From Methanosarcinales archaeon (GTDB lineage: Archaea; Halobacteriota; Syntropharchaeia; Alkanophagales; Methanospirareceae), in NCBI GenBank assembly GCA_025464645.1, contig JAODGF010000164.1:1-5491 (forward strand): a stretch of 5,491 nt of DNA, given 5' to 3'. Under the pieces are notes generated by a model, which was not told where the DNA came from, ran no database searches, and was given only the letters and a program-made list of their open reading frames with translations. The position numbers were made by a program, and so were the translations under genes. Each line of letters starts with the position of its first letter. Position 1 is the stretch's first letter. Positions 1-4,321 of this stretch are shown here, piece by piece.

Positions 1-58
1 CTATATGTTCCTCTAAAGTCTCTTCCGGATCAAATTTGGCTAAAATCTTTATATTCAT
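1..58 (-). CDS. cas3: CRISPR-associated helicase/nuclease Cas3, N-terminal fragment
   Basis: An ATG at 58-56 opens a frame that runs off the left edge after 19 codons, reading MNIKILAKFDPEETLEEHI. Many Cas3 proteins begin with a similar stretch (I-L-A-K ... E-T-L-x-E-H) leading into the N-terminal HD nuclease domain. The gene overlaps the last 29 bp of cas5 in another frame, and cas3 usually follows cas5 in I-B operons, so both position and sequence fit. Cas3 is recruited by target-bound Cascade and degrades the displaced DNA strand. No strong Shine-Dalgarno sequence precedes the ATG (a weak GGAG lies about 17 bases upstream), so translation may be coupled to cas5. The HD and helicase motifs lie outside the window, so the call rests on the start and the context. 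Confidence 0.65.
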   Translation of the reverse strand, partial: MNIKILAKFDPEETLEEHI

Positions 59-671
59 ACATCCATACGCCTAACTCCAGTTCGGTATCGTAAAATGTCT
101 TCCCAGGATAATTGAACCCATGTGTTGCCATGATAAATGGTTTTACAATTCTCGCTTTCCTTGGTATTGTAGCATGGTCAAATTCCACAGGTAACGCGTG
201 GACGAGTCCGAAAGCGTTGGGTAAACCGAGAGGTACCAAACTGTTTTTTATGCGCACCCCATCTCTCTTGCTTAAATCAATACTTTTTATTTCGTCAACC
301 ATTGCTAAGTCACAAGACCGCCCCAGTAATAGCTGATACCGTGGTTTCTTCAAGTGCTCCTGCCATTCTTCCGGGAGATACAGATACAGCGTGTTATCAA
401 TAAGCACTTCTCTTTTTATTACGTCCGTGGTAACGGTTTTCTCCCCAAGACAATATGTTTTTTCAATGTCTATTCCCTTACCTTTACTGAAAAACATAAA
501 TCCTAAAAATCTAACATCCTGGATGCTGGTTATTTCACCTTTTGCCGCCGAAAGGAGTCCAAGTATCGTAGAAATCGGTGGTAAGGGTAACGTTGGCTGG
601 TAACCTGACTGAAACGTCGGATACCTGAAGGTGGCCGTCCAACTTTTAACCGTAGCCCTAAGAACTTTCAT
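30..671 (-). CDS. cas5: Cas5 family protein, Cas5t type (type I-B Cascade subunit)
   Basis: This 213-residue protein is the Cascade subunit that binds the 5' handle of the crRNA and caps the Cas7 backbone. The N-terminus carries the Cas5t signature: residues 14-32 read T-F-R-Y-P-T-F-Q-S-G-Y-Q-P-T-L-P-L-P-P, followed by S-T-I-L-G-L-L-S-A-A, which is the ferredoxin-like (RRM) fold with its proline-rich segment. A second conserved part, Y-Q-L-L-L-G-R-S-C-D-L, lies at about residues 112-122. The frame can be extended to a TTG at 695, but the ATG at 671 is preferred because the conserved fold begins directly after it and ATG is the usual start here. From this ATG the gene overlaps the end of cas7 by 14 bp and cas3 by 29 bp, which suggests translational coupling. 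It ends in TGA. The length is normal and no damage is visible. Confidence 0.92.
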   Translation of the reverse strand: MKVLRATVKSWTATFRYPTFQSGYQPTLPLPPISTILGLLSAAKGEITSIQDVRFLGFMFFSKGKGIDIEKTYCLGEKTVTTDVIKREVLIDNTLYLYLPEEWQEHLKKPRYQLLLGRSCDLAMVDEIKSIDLSKRDGVRIKNSLVPLGLPNAFGLVHALPVEFDHATIPRKARIVKPFIMATHGFNYPGKTFYDTELELGVWMYEYKDFSQI

Positions 672-1725
672 AGTAGGCTTCAACTTCTTCTGCAAAAGAT
701 TCTATCGCGTTCACAACATTCCCCACAACGACTTTCACTTCTTCGCCTTCTTCGTTAATTTTCTCCTCCAAATTTTTCAGCTCTTCGTTCCACGCGGGAA
801 AAAATCCACTATCTTTTCCGACTATAATCTTCTTCGGGTTTAGTATTTCCTTGTATTGCTTAATTCTTGATGTCAGCGTTTCAACATTCAATTTCACTTC
901 TCCTCGGTCTTCCCGTACAATATCACTTATAAATGGATTTATGCCCCCTTCAAATATTGCAAAAATTACGAACTTAGGCGTAACGTCAGTCAAAAACAAC
1001 GTTTGCTTTGCACCACCGTAAATGTATTTCAGAGCTTTTATGGCATCACGTATCCTCTCTCTTCTTCTATCGCTTGGAAGTACCCACTCTCTTTCGCTTG
1101 TTGTAGCTCCAGCCCGCTTCGCACTTTCCAACATTTTATTGTACTCATCTAGCAACTCCCTGGATTTTTTACCCTTCGTTTCCGGCTTTATAATATTCCG
1201 ATAGCCTGCTCTATCAGCTAAACTGAACCTGCCTATCGAATCTAGATCAAACGAAAAAGCCCCTTTCAAGACCGTTGAATAGAATTGCTGTTCGTATAAC
1301 ACGGGGTCTCCGTCATGCCTTGAAAATGAATCAGTATTTGATGATACCGAGCTTAGAGCTGGTAGGATAGATACCAGTGGTGTCGTTTTGAGTGGTGAAA
1401 TCCTTGTAACAGTCTGTCCACCACCTAAAGCTCGCATATAACCAAATATATCGTCATCCGGGTATTTAATCGGATTCGCAGCCGTATATACCTGATTTTT
1501 CCCTTCAATCTTTATAAGCTCTGAAAGCTTCCATCCAAAGTGCTCTTTGAGTGTACTCCTCCACCAATATCTCCACGCCTGTGCCGAAACGTATGGATAG
1601 TCGTATCTCCCTCTTCTGAACTTCTTCACAACCACTTTATTCCGCTCCGTTCCCTCCTCTGTTCCCGCCATGTTCAGGGCTGAATGAGGCGCATCCACCA
1701 AAACCATTCCAACACCAAATTTCAT
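658..1725 (-). CDS. cas7: Cas7 family protein, Cst2/DevR type (type I-B Cascade backbone)
   Basis: This 355-residue Cas7 would be the multi-copy backbone subunit that coats the crRNA spacer. Residues 9-21 (L-V-D-A-P-H-S-A-L-N-M-A-G), the K-K-F-R-R-G stretch at 34-39 and Y-P-Y-V-S-A-Q-A-W-R-Y-W-W-R at 43-56 are the typical Cst2/DevR start. D-D-D-I-F-G-Y-M at 90-97 and R-I-S-P-L at 108-112 follow in the expected order. The ATG at 1725 overlaps the TGA of the Cas8 C-terminal frame in an ATGA junction and has a strong ribosome binding site, so the start is secure. The stop is TAG, with a TAA three codons later in the same frame. The length is usual for the family and the gene looks intact. The protein is cytoplasmic, with no signal peptide or membrane segment. 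Confidence 0.95.
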   Translation of the reverse strand: MKFGVGMVLVDAPHSALNMAGTEEGTERNKVVVKKFRRGRYDYPYVSAQAWRYWWRSTLKEHFGWKLSELIKIEGKNQVYTAANPIKYPDDDIFGYMRALGGGQTVTRISPLKTTPLVSILPALSSVSSNTDSFSRHDGDPVLYEQQFYSTVLKGAFSFDLDSIGRFSLADRAGYRNIIKPETKGKKSRELLDEYNKMLESAKRAGATTSEREWVLPSDRRRERIRDAIKALKYIYGGAKQTLFLTDVTPKFVIFAIFEGGINPFISDIVREDRGEVKLNVETLTSRIKQYKEILNPKKIIVGKDSGFFPAWNEELKNLEEKINEEGEEVKVVVGNVVNAIESFAEEVEAYYESS

Positions 1726-1949
1726 TCTTCCTCACCACCTTCTATTTCCTCTTCTTCCTCCTCTTCTCCTTCACTTACGACTTTCATTAGACGATCATGA
1801 AGCCTTTCGTAAATTCTAAACAGAATCAAATCTCTTACAACCCTCCACGAGACATTTATGTCTTCGCCATATCCTGTTAGCAGCAGGGCAAATTCGTCAA
1901 ATTTCAGAAGCGCATTGGGTATCTCAAGTTTCTGCCGCAGTTTCTCCAC
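1722..1949 (-). CDS. Detached Cas8a1/Cst1 C-terminus, possible Cas11-like small subunit
   Basis: This frame is the direct in-frame continuation of cas8 after its TAG stop. The open stretch runs for 102 codons from 2030, but the first usual start codon is the GTG at 1949, giving 75 residues. A GAGGGG lies 12 bases before that GTG (1962-1967), a weak and rather distant ribosome binding site. Residues 12-60 are helical in character (N-A-L-L-K-F-D-E-F-A, then W-R-V-V-R-D-L-I-L-F-R-I-Y-E-R-L-H). The W..VRDLILFRIYE part resembles, from memory, the end of full-length Cst1 proteins. The last 17 residues are almost all Glu and Gly. In several type I systems a small subunit (Cas11) is translated from inside cas8, so this piece may be made separately. 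It may equally be the orphaned end of a broken Cas8, or be reached by readthrough. It ends in TGA, overlapping the cas7 ATG. Confidence 0.6.
   Translation of the reverse strand: MEKLRQKLEIPNALLKFDEFALLLTGYGEDINVSWRVVRDLILFRIYERLHDRLMKVVSEGEEEEEEEIEGGEEE
1730..1739 (-). promoter_or_regulatory. Ribosome binding site of cas7
   Basis: On the minus strand GGTGGTGAGG sits four bases (AAGA) before the cas7 ATG and contains the archaeal GGTGA core. It lies inside the codons of the acidic C-terminal tail of the upstream frame, so ribosomes finishing that frame terminate next to it. This fixes the cas7 start at 1725. Confidence 0.8.
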
Positions 1950-2030
1950 ACGTATAAAGAACCCCTCAAACCGATAAAGTCTATTCGCCTGTTCAAGTTC
2001 CCTGACCGTCCTTTTAAGTCTGTTGTCTTC

Positions 2031-2033
2031 CTA
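2031..2033 (-). other. In-frame TAG codon interrupting cas8
   Basis: The minus-strand codon TAG follows Ile-Gly-Glu of Cas8. The next 102 codons in the same frame (2030-1725) contain no stop and read as helical, charged protein (E-D-N-R-L-K-R-T-V-R-E-L-E-Q-A-N-R-L-Y-R at first). The first 27 of these codons (2030-1950) hold no ATG, GTG or TTG, so they are translated only by readthrough, if at all. One base change from CAG, AAG or GAG would create this TAG. Confidence 0.85.
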
Positions 2034-3122
2034 TTCTCCAATGGTCTCAATAATTCTATCTGAGACCTCTTTAATAAAACCCAGTACTGTTTCATCCATT
2101 TTCAACACCTCTCGAGCATAATACTCCAAAAGCCTCCAGCTTGTAATAACTTTTTTATTCGTGGCATCATAAAAATATCTCAGGATACTCTCCCCGTTGA
2201 GCAACCTTCTATAAACTTCGTTTTTTCGAGTAGTTTTCTCAAGCTCTTCAAAATCTCCTTTTTTATCCCGCCATCCCCTTCTAACAATGCCTCTCCATCC
2301 CACAGAATCTACTGATTCCGCATAAGCAATAAATTCCAACACATATGAGGGAAAGAATGTTATTTCCATTTCTTGCCTCTGGTTAAAATTTGTAAAATAA
2401 TATGCACTTACTGATGCGTATTTCCAATTTTCATTAAGCTCTCTTGAAATATCTGCAACCTTATGAAAAAGAAAGCTCTCAGCTCGTCGAAAACCTCTAC
2501 CATCTGAAATCAGGCTACTTCGTCTGGCATGTTCAACAGCATCTTCAGCAAGTAGTAGAGAATATTTTGGAGGATAAGCGTGGATAGTTAATATCCTACC
2601 GAGTTTGTAGGATGCCACTGGCATAAACTGAATTAAAAATAAGCACGCTGCACAGACAGCGAACCCCTTTCTGCTTCCAGAATGGAAGAAATTAAGCATA
2701 TCTCCTGTACCAACCAGAGGAACCACATGCCTGCCAACTATTTGGCTACTTTTTCCAATAAGGTCCAGTTTCTCCAACCTTTCTCTTCTACCACAAGCCA
2801 CGCATATATTATCGCTTCCATTTGCCTCTGGAATTTCATCGTATAGTTTCCTCAGATTCTCTGTTATTTTGTTAGGTGACCTATTTTTTTTCATACTCGG
2901 ATTTACCATTAACACACCACTGTTTGGGAAAATCTGCCCTTGAATAGTCCTATACCAAGAATCCTTGGCGTATAGTTTTGATACAAAATCTACTGCTTTA
3001 AATATGTCCCCCTCTGTTAAATCTTCTGTTTTCTCTTTATTTGAAACACTAAGAATCGCCACGAGTCCTGCATCAACAAAGGGATGCCCGGTCCAGAAGA
3101 ATTCTTTTTCCTTTGGCATCAT
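2031..3122 (-). CDS. cas8a1: Cas8a1/Cst1, large subunit of type I-B Cascade, ended early by TAG
   Basis: Cas8 recognises the PAM and anchors Cas3 in Cascade. The Cst1 (CXXC-CXXC) hallmark is visible: C-V-A-C and C-A-A-C, 46 residues apart (residues 107/110 and 157/160 from the start used here), form a zinc-ribbon-like pair. Near the N-terminus F-F-W-T-G-H-P-F-V-D-A-G-L is the typical Cst1 opening. The frame extends up to an ATG at 3173, but the tandem ATGs at 3122 and 3119 are preferred because they follow a GGAAGGAG site with a five-base spacer and put the family motif near the start. The protein is 363 residues from 3122 (380 from 3173). It stops at a TAG, after which the same frame stays open for 102 codons. 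With that part it would be about 466 residues, closer to what is remembered for the family. It is therefore either truncated, split or read through. Confidence 0.85.
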   Translation of the reverse strand: MMPKEKEFFWTGHPFVDAGLVAILSVSNKEKTEDLTEGDIFKAVDFVSKLYAKDSWYRTIQGQIFPNSGVLMVNPSMKKNRSPNKITENLRKLYDEIPEANGSDNICVACGRRERLEKLDLIGKSSQIVGRHVVPLVGTGDMLNFFHSGSRKGFAVCAACLFLIQFMPVASYKLGRILTIHAYPPKYSLLLAEDAVEHARRSSLISDGRGFRRAESFLFHKVADISRELNENWKYASVSAYYFTNFNQRQEMEITFFPSYVLEFIAYAESVDSVGWRGIVRRGWRDKKGDFEELEKTTRKNEVYRRLLNGESILRYFYDATNKKVITSWRLLEYYAREVLKMDETVLGFIKEVSDRIIETIGE

Positions 3123-3127
3123 TCTGG

Positions 3128-3140
3128 CTCCTTCCCCTCC
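3128..3140 (-). promoter_or_regulatory. Ribosome binding site deciding the cas8 start
   Basis: On the minus strand GGAGGGGAAGGAG ends five bases before the ATG at 3122. No site of this quality stands before the ATG at 3173 (preceded by TGTCAGG). The ATG at 3158 has only a G-run directly against it. This favours 3122, or the adjacent ATG at 3119, as the true start. Confidence 0.6.
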
Positions 3141-3214
3141 AAAATCATCTTCTATCATCCCCCACCCCTTCATCCTGACACATCCCTATTCCCTTTTTCA
3201 CCCCTGTTACTCCT

Positions 3215-3490
3215 CTACACCATCACCCTATATAAAACCTTCACATCCCGTGAATAGCCTTCAAAATTAGCGCATATATAGAGGTAGCCTTGAAAAAGGC
3301 ACGCCATCTAAAATATCCGATGAAAAACTGGCGATTTCTGCTTCTAATTTTGCTCCTTGGTCATCACTGCTATATCTATATCAGAGATTGGTTTTGCCTC
3401 CCCTCTCGCATAAGGACCAAATAAGATTATAACCATTACTTCCGGATACTTCTTTAAATTCCCTACTATTCTATCTATCTCTCCTTTCAT
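3215..3490 (-). pseudogene. MNT-type minimal nucleotidyltransferase, frameshifted
   Basis: The frame opens at ATG 3490, overlapping the cas6 end by 20 bp, and reads 48 codons to a TAG at 3344. It carries the nucleotidyltransferase core L-F-G-P-Y-A-R-G-E followed by S-D-I-D-I-A-V, the GSxARGE...SDID motif with Pro in place of the usual Ser. This is only about half a normal MNT domain. The rest is recognisable in other frames. From about 3350 the frame shifted by one base reads K-L-E-A-E-I-A-S-F-S-S-D-I-L-D and then S-R-L-P-L-Y. From about 3274 the original frame resumes with N-F-E-G-Y-S-R-D-V-K-V-L-Y-R and ends at TAG 3215, like a normal family C-terminus. A one-base loss in the A-run at 3348-3351 and a one-base gain near the TATATA at 3275-3280 would explain this. 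Such proteins often pair with HEPN toxins; no HEPN gene is present here. Sequencing indels are the main alternative to true decay. Confidence 0.7.
3229..3237 (-). promoter_or_regulatory. TATA-box candidate for cas8-cas7-cas5-cas3
   Basis: The minus strand reads TTTTATATA, containing the archaeal box A consensus TTTATATA. A start about 26 bases downstream, near 3206, would give a leader of about 84 bases to the preferred cas8 ATG. The purine-rich stretch on the minus strand between this box and cas8 holds several GGGTGA-like runs. The box lies within the last codons of the broken nucleotidyltransferase gene, so it could be coding sequence that only resembles a promoter. Confidence 0.4.
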
Positions 3491-4214
3491 CCACCACCAC
3501 CATCCCGAACCCCTGCGAATTCTTCGCTCCCAAACCACAATCGTATCCCAGCTTAAGCAACCTCTTATTCCCTTTCAGTACAAACCGTCCCATCCACCCC
3601 TTTATCACCGTTTCGCGGTACTTCACTATCTTCTCTTCCGGTCTACCTGCAATCTCCATCTTCAACTTCCTCGCTCTCACATCTTTACCAAAAAACGCCG
3701 CATACTTCTTCCTTAAATTATTATCCATCAAATCCACAAACTCCGCTTCATAAGGCGAATAATAATACGTCTTCTTCTTTCCCTCCTTCGTCTGCACGGT
3801 GCTGTAAACCACCACAGGCGAAAGCGTCTTTATCATCATCTCAGTCCCTATCTCCGGTTCCGGATGAACCCTTATTGAGCCAACATAAATCCCCTGCCCT
3901 CCAAGCTCCAGCTCCTCCCTTCTGAGTAGTGTATTCGCAAATTCTTCTATAAACCTGCCGTAGGGCGAGCTTATCGTGAGCCGTACAGGCTGCGAGCAAA
4001 ACTCTATCCTATCTCCCTTCAGCTCATACTCGCCACGCAACCGCGAGAACGTGAACATCTTGAACCTTCTCTTACCATGCACAAACCCTTCATCATGCAA
4101 GAAAGCTCCAAGCTCCTCCGTTATATTCCCGTATAAGAAACCCTGCAACAGATAATTATACTGTATCGGCAGCGATAATTTACCATCATACCCGAGCTCC
4201 AACGTTACTCGCAT
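3471..4214 (-). CDS. cas6: CRISPR pre-crRNA endonuclease Cas6
   Basis: This 247-residue protein is the endoribonuclease that cuts pre-crRNA inside each repeat, leaving a short 5' handle. The C-terminal glycine-rich loop is clear: G-L-G-A-K-N-S-Q-G-F-G at 227-237, next to the end, as in classic Cas6. The N-terminal part aligns by eye with Pyrococcus furiosus Cas6, whose catalytic residues are Tyr31, His46 and Lys52. The counterparts here are Tyr28 (Q-G-F-L-Y-G-N-I), His40 (F-L-H-D-E-G-F) and Lys52 (R-F-K-M-F-T-F-S), so the enzyme should be active. The ATG at 4214 is chosen because a TATA box lies at leaderless distance upstream and no ribosome binding site is near. The stop is TAG, and length and ending match the family, so this TAG is a real stop. 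The gene overlaps the following broken nucleotidyltransferase by 20 bp. Confidence 0.95.
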   Translation of the reverse strand: MRVTLELGYDGKLSLPIQYNYLLQGFLYGNITEELGAFLHDEGFVHGKRRFKMFTFSRLRGEYELKGDRIEFCSQPVRLTISSPYGRFIEEFANTLLRREELELGGQGIYVGSIRVHPEPEIGTEMMIKTLSPVVVYSTVQTKEGKKKTYYYSPYEAEFVDLMDNNLRKKYAAFFGKDVRARKLKMEIAGRPEEKIVKYRETVIKGWMGRFVLKGNKRLLKLGYDCGLGAKNSQGFGMVVVDERRDR

Positions 4215-4236
4215 TGCTTTTATATCCTATCTTGCA

Positions 4237-4250
4237 TAATATATCTTCCT
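4237..4250 (-). promoter_or_regulatory. Leaderless promoter of cas6 (BRE + TATA)
   Basis: On the minus strand AGGAAG (BRE-like, 4250-4245) is followed directly by ATATATTA (4244-4237). The centre of the TATA box is about 26 bases before the cas6 ATG, the archaeal spacing for transcription starting at the start codon itself. The absence of a ribosome binding site just before the ATG fits a leaderless mRNA. This would be the main promoter of the cas operon. Confidence 0.55.
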
Positions 4251-4263
4251 CACAGGCTACGAT

Positions 4264-4288
4264 ATTTCAATCCCTTCTTTGTCATAAC
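4264..4288 (-). repeat. Single CRISPR-repeat-like element upstream of cas6
   Basis: This 25-bp minus-strand element starts GTTATGAC and ends GGGATTGAAAT. Many archaeal type I-B repeats start with GTT and end with GGGATTGAAAC or a close variant, the last eight bases forming the crRNA 5' handle. Usual repeats are about 30 bp, so this copy is short or has lost bases in the middle. There is no second copy in the window, so it is not an array. It may be a chance match, an array remnant or the repeat part of a crRNA-like regulatory RNA. Confidence 0.35.
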
Positions 4289-4301
4289 GCCCTTTTAGCG
4301 C

Positions 4302-4311
4302 CTTTATATAA
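4302..4311 (-). promoter_or_regulatory. TATA-box candidate in front of the repeat-like element
   Basis: The minus strand reads TTATATAAAG, a good archaeal TATA box, 11 bp after the argD stop codon. Transcription would start about 26 bases downstream, near 4280, which is inside the repeat-like element. The upstream bases (AAGCTCC) are not a strong BRE. The box is nearly palindromic, but no gene on the plus strand would use it. Confidence 0.35.
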
Positions 4312-4321
4312 GGAGCTTAAA

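Noticed and set aside
672..695. Eight-residue N-terminal extension of Cas5 from a TTG at 695
   Set aside because: The conserved Cas5 fold starts right after the ATG at 671, and TTG lacks a ribosome binding site here.
112..843. Open frames on the plus strand within cas5 and cas7 (112-336, 391-603, 631-843, also 1022-1204)
   Set aside because: They lie antisense to well-recognised cas genes, have no family motifs and no ribosome binding sites, and are shadows of the real genes.
1904..2095. 63-codon minus-strand frame across the cas8 TAG
   Set aside because: It is in a different frame from cas8 and from its continuation, and its composition shows no domain. The cas8 frame on both sides of the TAG explains this stretch better.
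2965..3270. 101-codon plus-strand frame over the cas8 start and upstream region
   Set aside because: It is mostly antisense to cas8 codons and Pro/Ser-rich because the strand is pyrimidine-rich; no motif was recognised.
3255..3300. Imperfect direct repeat TAGCCTTSAAAA, two copies 30 bp apart, and a GCCTT-GAAA-AAGGC hairpin at 3287-3300
   Set aside because: They looked like an operator or terminator, but both lie inside the recognisable 3' part of the broken nucleotidyltransferase gene, are short, and have no U-run behind the hairpin, so chance is likely.
4252..4285. Eleven-codon minus-strand frame starting ATG at 4285, after a TATA box
   Set aside because: Far too short to judge; it reads mostly through the repeat-like element and has no other support.
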